Shown here one piece after another: positions 8,778 through 16,607 of a stretch of DNA of 64,000 nucleotides (positions within the stretch are counted from its first letter, which is position 1; every line of letters starts with the position of its first letter). A program made the position numbers and the translations under genes. The stretch is from Afipia sp. Its GTDB lineage: Bacteria; Pseudomonadota; Alphaproteobacteria; Rhizobiales; Xanthobacteraceae. Where the stretch lies: positions 62,001 to 126,000 of the forward strand of contig JAFKER010000012.1 in NCBI GenBank assembly GCA_017308595.1, in the 5' to 3' direction. The notes below the pieces were generated by a model, which was given only the letters and a program-made list of their open reading frames with translations, had not been told where the DNA came from and did no database searches.

Positions 8778-9935
8778 ATGGCCGCATACGGTCTCTATAC
8801 GCATATCGCATCGAACAAGGTCCGTTCGATGCTGTTGCTCGGCGGCCTGTTCCTGCTCGTCTATGTGATGATTTTTGCCGGTGCGCTGCTGGCCGAAGTC
8901 GCGCTCAACAGCGACCGGCCGTTCGACGCCTATCTCACGCTGGCGGGGCGCGATCTCATCAAGGCGTTTCCGTTCGCCACCATCGGCGCTGCCGCATGGA
9001 TCGTGATCGCGTACTTCTTTCACCAGAACATCATCGACGCTGTGACCGGCGGCCATGACGTGACGCGACAGGAACAACCACGGCTCTACAACCTGCTCGA
9101 AAATCTTTGCATCTCGCGCGGCATTCCGATGCCGAAGCTCAAGATCGTGGACAGCCCCGCGCTCAATGCCTTCGCCACCGGTCTGAACCGCAAGCAGTAT
9201 GCGATCAGCGTCACAACCGGACTGATGAAGGCGCTCAACGACCGTGAGATGGAGGCCGTGCTCGGGCATGAGCTGACCCATATCCGCAACGGCGACGTAC
9301 AACTGCTGGTGATCGCGGTGGTTATCGCGGGTGTCGTCGGATTTTTCGCAGAACTGTTCTTCCGAATTTTCTTCAATTCGGGAATGCGATTTACCGGCGG
9401 ACGGTCTTCGTCATCGTCTGACGGCGATAAGAAGGGCGGCGGCGCCTTCGCCATCGTCCTGTTGGCGATCGCATTGATCGGCCTTGCCTGGGGCCTGTCG
9501 CTGGTGGTTCGGTTTGCCCTGTCGCGCTCACGCGAACTTCTGGCGGATGCCGGTTCGGTTGAACTGACCAAGGACCCGGATGCGATGATCTCGGCGCTGC
9601 GCAAGATCGAGGGCCGGGGCGAGCTGCCCGGAGCTACGTCCGCTGTCATGGAAATGTGCATCGACAACCCGCGCGAGGGCTTTGCCGACCTGTTCGCGAC
9701 TCATCCCTCCATCGATTCGCGGGTCCAGGCCCTGGTCAAATATGCCGGCGGGCATGATCCCGGCCCGATGCCGCTGCCCGGCGGCGGGGCGGAGGACGGC
9801 GATCCCGGCACCTCCCGGACGAATTCGGGCCCTGAGAGGCTGCCGGAGGCGTCCCGCAACGGGCCGTGGGGCAGTTCCCCTCAGCCTGCACCATCGCCGG
9901 CAGGCCCGATTTCTGGCCCATGGGGCCGCCGGTAA
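8778..9935 (+). CDS. M48-family membrane metallopeptidase (HtpX-like)
   Basis: This 385-residue zinc protease has two N-terminal membrane helices (about 17-42 and 65-82). The catalytic HELTH motif is at 164-168, followed by IRNGD. A further hydrophobic segment lies around residues 215-250, and a third zinc ligand region is near SRSRELLADAGS. The C-terminal roughly 60 residues are Pro/Gly-rich with two NGPWG/SGPWG motifs, probably disordered. The protein probably degrades misfolded membrane proteins. It is coupled to lemA. Asp in the LADA motif replaces the Glu-X-Ala-Asp context in the usual way for this family. Confidence 0.9.
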   Translation: MAAYGLYTHIASNKVRSMLLLGGLFLLVYVMIFAGALLAEVALNSDRPFDAYLTLAGRDLIKAFPFATIGAAAWIVIAYFFHQNIIDAVTGGHDVTRQEQPRLYNLLENLCISRGIPMPKLKIVDSPALNAFATGLNRKQYAISVTTGLMKALNDREMEAVLGHELTHIRNGDVQLLVIAVVIAGVVGFFAELFFRIFFNSGMRFTGGRSSSSSDGDKKGGGAFAIVLLAIALIGLAWGLSLVVRFALSRSRELLADAGSVELTKDPDAMISALRKIEGRGELPGATSAVMEMCIDNPREGFADLFATHPSIDSRVQALVKYAGGHDPGPMPLPGGGAEDGDPGTSRTNSGPERLPEASRNGPWGSSPQPAPSPAGPISGPWGRR

Positions 9936-10078
9936 TCCCGGGCGTTAAGAAGCCGTTGGTTATTCAGCCGAACTGTCCGGTCAAGAATTGAATTATCCCT
10001 CGATTCTGCCATGGTCCGGCGGAAAGCAGGCTAAACCACCGTCGTCAGGCGGACGTGTTTGGCGCGTAAAGAGGTCTT

Positions 10079-10846
10079 ATGGCGAAACCGGCAGTGATCG
10101 TAGTGGGTGCGGACAAGGGTGGGGTCGGCAAGACCACCGTTTCGCGCACCGTCCTCGACTATTTCAGCGCAAACAACATTCCGACCCGCGCCTTCGACAC
10201 CGAAGCGCCGCGCGGCACGCTGAAGCGCTTCCATCCCGACATCACCGAGATCGTCGACGTCACATCGACGTCCGATCAGATGAAAATCTTCGACACGCTG
10301 AATTCGTCCGGCAACACCGTCACCGTCATCGACGTCCGCGCAGGACTGCTGTCGCCGACGCTGGCCTCGCTGCGCGATATCGGCTTTCTCGATGCAGCCA
10401 AATCCGGCCAGATTACCTTCGCCGTGTTCCACATTCTCGGCCCGTCGATCGCCTCGCTGGACGAGATCGCTGAAACCGCGAACTTCATGGACGGCGCAAA
10501 GTACTTCCTGGTGAAGAACTTCATCAACAACACCAGCTTCTTCGAATGGGATCAGGCGACCTACAACTCGTATTTCCATCGCATCAAGAATGCGACCGAG
10601 ATCACGATTCCGAAGCTGAACGAAATGGCTTACGAGCAGGTCGAAGTCGCCTCGGTGCCGTTTCTCAAGTTCGTCGCCAACAAGGGCACCAAGGACGAGG
10701 CCGCGAACTACTCGTTCGTGCTGCGTGGCTATGTCCGCCACTGGCTGGGCAATGTCTGGGGCGAGTTCGACCGCATCAAGCTGACGGAAATCGTCGGCTC
10801 GAAGGATAGCAAGGCCACTCCTCGCGCGCCGACCAGCGAGATCTGA
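10079..10846 (+). CDS. ParA/MinD-superfamily P-loop ATPase, function unknown
   Basis: This 255-residue SIMIBI-type NTPase has the deviant Walker A KGGVGKTT near residues 13-20, including the signature lysine that contacts the partner subunit. A later AFDTEAPRGTL occupies the place of the ParA switch motif, followed by TVIDVRAG (Walker B-like). It has no N-terminal DNA-binding domain and no ParB gene nearby, so classic plasmid or chromosome partitioning is unlikely. The start has GAGG 5-6 bases upstream. A second, degenerate P-loop gene follows after 56 bp on the same strand; the two probably form one operon and may be partners. I cannot assign a named family. Confidence 0.7.
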   Translation: MAKPAVIVVGADKGGVGKTTVSRTVLDYFSANNIPTRAFDTEAPRGTLKRFHPDITEIVDVTSTSDQMKIFDTLNSSGNTVTVIDVRAGLLSPTLASLRDIGFLDAAKSGQITFAVFHILGPSIASLDEIAETANFMDGAKYFLVKNFINNTSFFEWDQATYNSYFHRIKNATEITIPKLNEMAYEQVEVASVPFLKFVANKGTKDEAANYSFVLRGYVRHWLGNVWGEFDRIKLTEIVGSKDSKATPRAPTSEI

Positions 10847-10902
10847 GGCTGGTGTGATCCGGCTCTGAGACTCGCCTTTCGACTTCAACGGACATCGCGC
10901 CG

Positions 10903-11574
10903 ATGCGCCGCACGCCTGTTTATATCGTCTGCTCGCCCCGCCCCGCGGTGGGCAAGACGCTCATTGCGCGCGCTCTAACGGAATTCCTTCTGCTTCAGCG
11001 CGGTGCGGTCATCGCATTCGACCTCAATCTGCGCGAGCCATCGCTGCTGAACTATCTTCCCGCTGTCACCGAAACCGCGCTGATCAGCGACACCTTCGGC
11101 CAGATGGCACTGATGGATCGCCTGATCGTCAATGACGGCGTGCCGAAGGTGGTCGATCTCGGCTTCCATGCCTTCGACGACTTTTTCAAGATCATCGCCG
11201 AAATCGGCTTGATGAAGGAAGCCGACCGGCGCGGGGTCGATCCGATTGTGCTGTTCATCCCCGACCGCGACCGCTCCTCCAGCGTGGCGTGGGCGATGCT
11301 GCGCGAGACGTTTCCCAACGCGGCACTGGTGCCGGTCGAGAACGAGCATGTGCTGTGGGGGCCGCTGCCACAGGGATTTGGCCGCGTACGCCCGTTCAGG
11401 ATCGCGGCATTGCCTGCGTTTCTCAAATCGATCATCGGGCGGCTGAACTTCTCGTTCACGCATTACCTGCGCACCAACAAGGATCAGTCGTCAGAGCTGC
11501 ATCAATGGGTGCGCAACAACTACACCCGCTTTCGCGAGCTGGAGCTGAACCTGATCCTGCACAAGCTGGGATAA
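10903..11574 (+). CDS. Divergent P-loop NTPase-like protein paired with the preceding gene
   Basis: This 223-residue protein begins with a beta-strand and a P-loop, VYIVCSPRPAVGKTL. Gly-Lys-Thr are kept, but the ParA signature lysine and first glycine are replaced (RPA instead of KGG). AFDLNLREPSLLNYL sits where ParA proteins carry switch I, and VVDLGFHAF resembles Walker B. The fold call therefore rests on motif order. Its length, strand and 56-bp gap from the ParA-like gene suggest a joint function. It ends two bases before the convergent SDR gene, so no terminator fits between them. Confidence 0.65.
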   Translation: MRRTPVYIVCSPRPAVGKTLIARALTEFLLLQRGAVIAFDLNLREPSLLNYLPAVTETALISDTFGQMALMDRLIVNDGVPKVVDLGFHAFDDFFKIIAEIGLMKEADRRGVDPIVLFIPDRDRSSSVAWAMLRETFPNAALVPVENEHVLWGPLPQGFGRVRPFRIAALPAFLKSIIGRLNFSFTHYLRTNKDQSSELHQWVRNNYTRFRELELNLILHKLG

Positions 11575-11575
11575 A

Positions 11576-12376
11576 TCAGTAGTAGATGCTGCCCGGCGCG
11601 CCGCCGCCTGCCGCGATCGCATCGCCGTTGATAGCGATGGACTTCGGCGAGGCCAGGAATGCAACGATGTGGCCAATCTCTTCAGCCGTCACCAGACGGC
11701 GGATGGTGTTGAGATCGTTCATCGCCTTCTCGACCTCGGCTTCCGTTTTCTTCGTCACGCCCGCGCGCCACGCGATCACGCCCGGTGTTTTCTCGGTCCG
11801 GGTCAAGCCGGGGTGAACACAGGTCACATTGATGCCGCTCGGGCCGAGTTCGTCGGCAAGATTTTTCGTCAGCGCCGCGACGCCGACATTACGGATGCTG
11901 CCGATGGTCACGCCGGTCTGCCGCGCGCCCAATCCGCTGATATTGATGATGCGGCCCCAACCCTGCTGCTTCATCAGTGGTGCGACCTCGCGCGCCATGC
12001 GCAGATAGCCCATGACCTTGACGTTGACGTCGCTCCAGAACATCTCGTCGGTGATCTCGCTCAGCGACGGCGGCTTCGCCTGCCCGCTCGGTTGTGCTGC
12101 GCTGTTCACCAGCACGTCGATCCGACCGAAGTCCTTGTGGATTGCGGCAACTGCCGCGCGAACCGCATCGTCTTTGCCGGTGTCAGCGGAATAGGCGCGG
12201 ATTGTGCAGCTGGTTTCGCCTGCGATCTCCGATGCGGTTGCCTTGGCGGCTTCGAGATCGCGACCGATGATGGCCACATCCATGCCTTCGCCTGCAAGCG
12301 ACCGCGCAATCGCCTTGCCGATACCGCGCGTGCCGCCTGTGACCACCGCGATCTTTCCGGTGAGTTGAAGATCCAT
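11576..12376 (-). CDS. SDR-family protein lacking the catalytic YxxxK
   Basis: This 266-residue Rossmann protein has the classical SDR coenzyme motif TGGTRGIG at 13-20 and keeps Asn118 and Ser147 of the usual catalytic tetrad. Where Tyr and Lys should be, about residues 159-163, it reads GSIRN, so both catalytic residues are absent. The NNAG structural motif is also altered to NSAA. It may bind NAD(P)H without classic reduction chemistry, or use other residues. It lies upstream of nothing obvious and convergent to the P-loop gene. An ordinary dehydrogenase label would be misleading. Confidence 0.85.
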   Translation of the reverse strand: MDLQLTGKIAVVTGGTRGIGKAIARSLAGEGMDVAIIGRDLEAAKATASEIAGETSCTIRAYSADTGKDDAVRAAVAAIHKDFGRIDVLVNSAAQPSGQAKPPSLSEITDEMFWSDVNVKVMGYLRMAREVAPLMKQQGWGRIINISGLGARQTGVTIGSIRNVGVAALTKNLADELGPSGINVTCVHPGLTRTEKTPGVIAWRAGVTKKTEAEVEKAMNDLNTIRRLVTAEEIGHIVAFLASPKSIAINGDAIAAGGGAPGSIYY

Positions 12377-12426
12377 GGCGATTCTCCCGAAACAACTCTG
12401 CGATCAGATCGCGTGGTGTTCGATAT

Positions 12427-12966
12427 TCAGTGCCCGTCGAAGGTCATCAGCGTCCGCACCGGCACATTCATGGCGCGCAGCTTCGCCGCGCCGCCAAGTT
12501 CTGGCAGGTCGATCACGAAACACGCAGCGACAACCTCCGCGCCGATCTGGCGCAGCAGCTTGACCGCACCTTCCGCCGTGCCACCGGTCGCGATCAGGTC
12601 ATCGATCAGGATCACCCGCTCGCCGGGTTTGATCGCGTCGACATGCATTTCCATTTCATCGATGCCGTATTCCAGCGAATAGGCGATCCGCACTGTGGCG
12701 TGCGGCAGCTTGCCCTTCTTGCGGATCGGTACGAAGCCCGCCGAGACCTGATGCGCCACCGCGCCACCGAGGATGAAGCCGCGCGCTTCCATCCCCGCGA
12801 CCTTGTCGATCTTGGAGCCGGCCCATGGCTGTACGAGCTCATCGACGGCGCGGCGAAACGCCCACGCATTGCCGAGCAATGTCGTGATGTCGCGAAACAC
12901 GATGCCGGGCTTCGGATAGTCGTGAATGGCGCGGACGGTGGCTTTCAAATCGCTTTCGAGAGTCAT
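12427..12966 (-). CDS. apt: Adenine phosphoribosyltransferase
   Basis: This purine salvage enzyme makes AMP from adenine and PRPP. The 179-residue protein has the PRPP-binding loop [14 protein letters not shown] and the family opening [18 protein letters not shown]. Its length is typical for Apt. It is transcribed on the same strand as the SDR gene, 50 bp upstream of it, and lies behind a palindromic repeat that separates it from trpE(G). Confidence 0.95.
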   Translation of the reverse strand: MTLESDLKATVRAIHDYPKPGIVFRDITTLLGNAWAFRRAVDELVQPWAGSKIDKVAGMEARGFILGGAVAHQVSAGFVPIRKKGKLPHATVRIAYSLEYGIDEMEMHVDAIKPGERVILIDDLIATGGTAEGAVKLLRQIGAEVVAACFVIDLPELGGAAKLRAMNVPVRTLMTFDGH

Positions 12967-12997
12967 TGTCTTTCTAATCCAACTGAATCAGAGAACT

Positions 12998-13076
12998 CGT
13001 CATTGCGAGGAGCGAGAGCGACGAAGCAATCCATACTCGGTTTTAAAAAGAGATTGCTGCGCTTCGCTCGCAATAA
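12998..13076. repeat. Palindromic repeat (GTCATTGCGAG family)
   Basis: CGTCATTGCGAGGAGCGAGAGC...GAAGCAATCC on the left pairs with GATTGCTGCGCTTCGCTCGCAATAAC on the right, across an A/T-rich loop. This is the widespread proteobacterial GTCATTGCGAGC-GAAGCAATC repeat. It fills most of the 118 bp between apt and trpE(G) and may act as a transcript 3'-end structure for trpE(G). Confidence 0.8.
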
Positions 13077-13084
13077 CAATTGTT

Positions 13085-15244
13085 TTAGCCCGCCTGACCG
13101 AGCCTGAATGCATTTTCCACGATCCGCAGGCCTACATTGCCTTCCAGCGACATCAGCGACTCGGGATGAAACTGCACGCCACCCACAGGAAGAGTCTTGT
13201 GTTCGATGGCCATGGCGATGCCATCCTCGGTGCTGGCCGTGACTTGCAGCACGTCCGGCATGGTCTCGCGCTCGACATATAGCGAGTGATAGCGCCCGAT
13301 CACCACTTCATTGGGGAGGTTGCCCATCAAGGTGCCGCCGCGCACCTGAACGCGCGAAGGGCGGCCATGGGCGGGCGTCGAGAGTTGCCCAAGCTTGCCG
13401 CCGAAGTATTCGCCGATGGCCTGCACGCCAAGGCAAACGCCGAACACCGGCAACTTCTTCTCCAGCGCGGCGCCGATGAAGTTCGACACGCCGAAATCTT
13501 CCGGACGGCCGGGACCAGGCGAGAGAACGAGCAGATCGTACTCGTTCTTTTTCAGAACATCGAGCGCGTGGTTGTGCCGCGTGACGCTGACCGTCGCGCC
13601 GACCTGACGGAAATAATCCGCCAGCATGTGCACGAACGAGTCCTCATGATCGATCAGCAGCACCCGCTTGCCCGAGCCTGACGCATCGGGCTGGAAGGTG
13701 GACAACGGCTTCGGCGGATCGCCGCGCAACGCCTGGAACAGCGCTGCCGCCTTGGTCTGGCATTCCTTCTCTTCGGCGACGGGATCGGAATCGAACAACA
13801 AGGTCGCGCCGACGCGCACCTCCGCAAGACCATCCTTCATGCGGATGGTGCGGATGGTGAGGCCCGTGTTGATGCTGCCGTCGAAGCCAAGGAATCCGAG
13901 TGCGCCCGCATACCAGCGGCGTGACGAGCGCTCGTGATCCTCGACGAACTGCATCGCCCACAGCTTCGGCGCGCCGGTGACGGTGACAGCCCACGCGTGG
14001 GTGAGGAAGCCGTCCAGCGCATCGAAGCCCGGCCGCAGCATGCCTTCGACATGATCGACGGTGTGGAAAAGCTTCGAATAGGTCTCGATCTGCCGCCGCG
14101 CAAGGACCTTGATCGTGCCCGGCTCGCAGACGCGCGCCTTATCGTTGCGATCGACGTCGGTGCACATGTTCAGTTCGAACTCGTCTTTCTGCGAATTCAA
14201 AAGCTCCTGAATCTGCTTGGCGTCGCTGATCGCGTCGGCACCGCGCGCGATAGTCCCGGAGATCGGACAGGTCTCGATCCGCTTGCCGTCGGAGCGCACG
14301 AACATCTCCGGCGAGGCCGCCACCAAAAATTCGCCATCGCCGAGATTGATCAGCGCGCCATAGGGCGACGGGTTGATTTTGCAAAGCCGCTGGAACACTT
14401 CCGCAGGCGTGCGCTCGCACGGTTCGGCGAACAATTGCCCCGGCACTGCTTCGAAAAGGTCACCGCGCGCAAAGGCCTGCCGCGCAGTCTCGACAGTCTG
14501 CTGATAGACGCCCGGCGCGTGATCGGCAAAACCCTGCCGCGGGGTTTTGGCGTACACGCTCTCGGAGGTTTCGCGGCTCAACCCCTTGGTCGACTGGCCG
14601 CCGAATGCAAACTCATAGCTCAGGATCACGCCGCGCCCGGTGGCGCGGTCATAGGCCAGAATAGAATCCGGAATGTAGAGAACGATGTCGCGCTGATCCT
14701 TCTCGCGCGCACGCTTCTGCACGAGATCTTCGAACTGGAACACGAGGTCGTAAGCGAAGGCGCCGAACAGGCCGAGCAGCCCGTCATTCGGCGAACTGAA
14801 GGCCGCGATAATGTCGCGCACCAGCGAGACGACCGAAGCGCGCCGGGTGCGCTGGTCCTCGTCCACCGGCGCATCGCCGCGCACGATGTGACCGGAAATG
14901 CGCGTGGCACTCTTGTCAGTGATGACAACACAAGGCTCGTTCAGATTCGCCGCAAGGAATGCAATCAACACCTTGCCGCGCTCGTTCAGCGCCTCGATGA
15001 AGAAGTCCGTGCCGGTGGATTCCAGCCGCAGCGGCGGGTCCGAAAAGCCGAGATCGAAACTCTCATAGCGGCCGGGCACCGTCGTCCCGGACGACAGCAC
15101 CACGCCGCGGCGACTATCCAGCCGGTCGATCAGCCGGTCCAGCGCGGTGCCGCCGGTGAAATGCTCGACAGAACGGGCGACCTCGAGGCCACGGGCCGTC
15201 CGGTATTCGCTCTGGGCGGGAAGGGAAAAAAGGGTCCTGTTCAT
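13085..15244 (-). CDS. trpE: Fused anthranilate synthase TrpE(G)
   Basis: This single 719-residue polypeptide holds both subunits of anthranilate synthase, which makes anthranilate from chorismate and glutamine in the first step of tryptophan synthesis. Residues up to about 510 are the chorismate-binding component (CPISGTIARG, FELNMCTDVDRND, GAPKLWAMQ). From about 525 a class-I glutamine amidotransferase follows, with catalytic Cys in FGVCLGVQAI and His in FHPES. The fusion is typical of rhizobia and relatives. Expression is very likely controlled by the leader peptide and attenuator at 15293-15408. Confidence 0.95.
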   Translation of the reverse strand: MNRTLFSLPAQSEYRTARGLEVARSVEHFTGGTALDRLIDRLDSRRGVVLSSGTTVPGRYESFDLGFSDPPLRLESTGTDFFIEALNERGKVLIAFLAANLNEPCVVITDKSATRISGHIVRGDAPVDEDQRTRRASVVSLVRDIIAAFSSPNDGLLGLFGAFAYDLVFQFEDLVQKRAREKDQRDIVLYIPDSILAYDRATGRGVILSYEFAFGGQSTKGLSRETSESVYAKTPRQGFADHAPGVYQQTVETARQAFARGDLFEAVPGQLFAEPCERTPAEVFQRLCKINPSPYGALINLGDGEFLVAASPEMFVRSDGKRIETCPISGTIARGADAISDAKQIQELLNSQKDEFELNMCTDVDRNDKARVCEPGTIKVLARRQIETYSKLFHTVDHVEGMLRPGFDALDGFLTHAWAVTVTGAPKLWAMQFVEDHERSSRRWYAGALGFLGFDGSINTGLTIRTIRMKDGLAEVRVGATLLFDSDPVAEEKECQTKAAALFQALRGDPPKPLSTFQPDASGSGKRVLLIDHEDSFVHMLADYFRQVGATVSVTRHNHALDVLKKNEYDLLVLSPGPGRPEDFGVSNFIGAALEKKLPVFGVCLGVQAIGEYFGGKLGQLSTPAHGRPSRVQVRGGTLMGNLPNEVVIGRYHSLYVERETMPDVLQVTASTEDGIAMAIEHKTLPVGGVQFHPESLMSLEGNVGLRIVENAFRLGQAG

Positions 15245-15292
15245 CTGGTCCTCTTACGAGACTTGCTGGAGGAACGCCACACAGGACAAACG

Positions 15293-15322
15293 AAAAAGGC
15301 CGTCGCTCTGCGATGACGGCCT
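15293..15322 (-). terminator. trpE(G) transcription attenuator
   Basis: Read on the minus strand, GGCCGTC and GACGGCC form a terminator stem followed directly by TTTTT (15293-15297). Alternative pairings are visible. CGCACC (15367-15372), overlapping the Trp codons region of trpL, can pair with GGTGCG (15347-15352). TGCGAT (15345-15350) can pair with ATCGCA (15309-15314) inside the terminator, giving an antiterminator. This is the classic logic of tryptophan attenuation. Confidence 0.88.
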
Positions 15323-15360
15323 CGAACGATTGAAATTCACATAAATCGCACCGGCCACCT

Positions 15361-15408
15361 TCAGAAGGTGCGCCACCAAAGACGGGTCGGGTTGGACAGG
15401 GTGCTCAT
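15361..15408 (-). CDS. trpL: trp leader peptide TrpL
   Basis: This 15-residue open frame, MSTLSNPTRLWWRTF, has tandem tryptophans at 11 and 12 and lies 117 bp upstream of trpE(G). Ribosome stalling at the two Trp codons when charged tRNA-Trp is scarce would favour the antiterminator downstream. In Sinorhizobium the equivalent leader transcript (rnTrpL) also acts as a trans-acting small RNA; whether that holds here is unknown. It is too short to appear in most gene predictions. Confidence 0.88.
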   Translation of the reverse strand: MSTLSNPTRLWWRTF

Positions 15409-15440
15409 GGCAGGCAAAACACCATTGCCGGGGGACGAAG

Positions 15441-15908
15441 TCAAGGCCCCGCCTGTTTGACAAAAATCGTGAGTTTTCGCTCCCCCACGTCCTCCTCGAT
15501 CGGATTCCAGCCCTGCCGGACGTAGAACCGCCGCCTCTCCTTTTCCGCGCAGAGATAGACCCGCCTGAAATTCAGGGCAAAGGCTTCCTCCACCGCACGC
15601 GCCACCAACGCCGAACCGATCTCCCGCATCCGGTATTGCGGATCGACCCAGACCGCAGCAACCCATGGGGAGTATTGCGGGCGCTCCTCAAGATCGGCTG
15701 CGATCACCGAAGCCGTCCCGATAAAGGCGCTGTTCCGGTGCGCCACCAGCGCGAACGGGATCGGTGACGCGGTCATATTTTCACGCAAACGACCGGCGAT
15801 GTAATCCGCCGGAAAGCCCTGCTCCTTCCACCATGCCCGCCAGATGCGGTCAGCAACCGCGTCGAAAAACGCCGGTTGCTGCCGCAGGTCGGAGATGGTG
15901 ACATTCAC
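15441..15908 (-). CDS. GNAT-family N-acetyltransferase
   Basis: This 155-residue acetyltransferase has the acetyl-CoA binding region around YRMREIGSALVARAVEEAF and the closing strand FYVRQGWNPIEEDV. The substrate is unknown. Its ATG overlaps the stop of the dienelactone hydrolase gene by four bases (ATGA), so it is probably translated as the last gene of the BASS operon. Only 32 bp separate its end from the trp leader. Confidence 0.8.
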   Translation of the reverse strand: MNVTISDLRQQPAFFDAVADRIWRAWWKEQGFPADYIAGRLRENMTASPIPFALVAHRNSAFIGTASVIAADLEERPQYSPWVAAVWVDPQYRMREIGSALVARAVEEAFALNFRRVYLCAEKERRRFYVRQGWNPIEEDVGERKLTIFVKQAGP

Positions 15909-16579
15909 CCCAAATGCTTCCTGAAGAAGTCGGTGGCACGGCCCCAGGCGAGTTCAGCCGCCTGCCGGTCATGAACGGCTGCCCGCTCCTCGTTGACGAA
16001 GGCATGATCGGCGTCATAGCGGAATGCCTCGAAGTCCTTGCCTGCTGCCTTCATCGCCTTTTCGAAGGCATCGACCGCCGCGGGTGTGCACCAGTCATCC
16101 TTGTTGGCGAAATGTCCCTGCAACGGAATCTTGACGTCGGCGGGTTTCGCCGCCTGTTCCGGCGGAATGCCATAGAAAGCGACACCAGCTGTCAGTTCGG
16201 GAATCTTCGCCGCGCCGATGATGGTCACCGCACCACCCATGCAGAAACCCGTCAGGCCGACCTTCGCGCCATTGCGCTTGAGGTACTGCACGGCACCGCG
16301 CACGTTCTGTTCGGTCGCCTCGATGAAATTCAGCGAGTTCATCTCTTTGCCCGCGGCGTCTGCATCATGATACGGCACGACGACACCGTCATAGAGATCA
16401 GGCGCGAGCGCATCGAAGCCCGCGAGCGCAAAGCGATCCACCAGCCCCATGATGTTCTCGGACAGGCCCCACCATTCCTGAATGACGACAACGCCCGGCG
16501 CATTGCCCCGCGCGGCGTTGGCGAGATAGCCCGTCGCGTCCTTGCCGTCCGGACGCTTGAAAGTGACGTTGGTGCCCAT
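15905..16579 (-). CDS. Dienelactone hydrolase family protein
   Basis: This 224-residue alpha/beta hydrolase has the DLH nucleophile elbow GFCMGG (Cys nucleophile), an Asp in FANKDD and a His in DADHAF, forming the Cys-Asp-His triad. It also has the family-typical IQEWWGL oxyanion region. DLH enzymes open lactone rings, such as dienelactone in chlorocatechol degradation; the substrate here is unknown. The ATG at 16579 has GGAGG upstream, so I prefer it to a longer start at 16627. It is followed by GNAT with a 4-bp overlap and preceded by the flavin monooxygenase with a 28-bp gap. Confidence 0.88.
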   Translation of the reverse strand: MGTNVTFKRPDGKDATGYLANAARGNAPGVVVIQEWWGLSENIMGLVDRFALAGFDALAPDLYDGVVVPYHDADAAGKEMNSLNFIEATEQNVRGAVQYLKRNGAKVGLTGFCMGGAVTIIGAAKIPELTAGVAFYGIPPEQAAKPADVKIPLQGHFANKDDWCTPAAVDAFEKAMKAAGKDFEAFRYDADHAFVNEERAAVHDRQAAELAWGRATDFFRKHLG

Positions 16580-16607
16580 GGTGTCCTCCGATAAAGCTGG
16601 ATGCGTT

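Noticed and set aside
13934-15316. 460-codon open frame opposite trpE(G)
   Set aside because: The trpE(G) reading frame has all expected active-site motifs; the antisense frame is biased by composition only.
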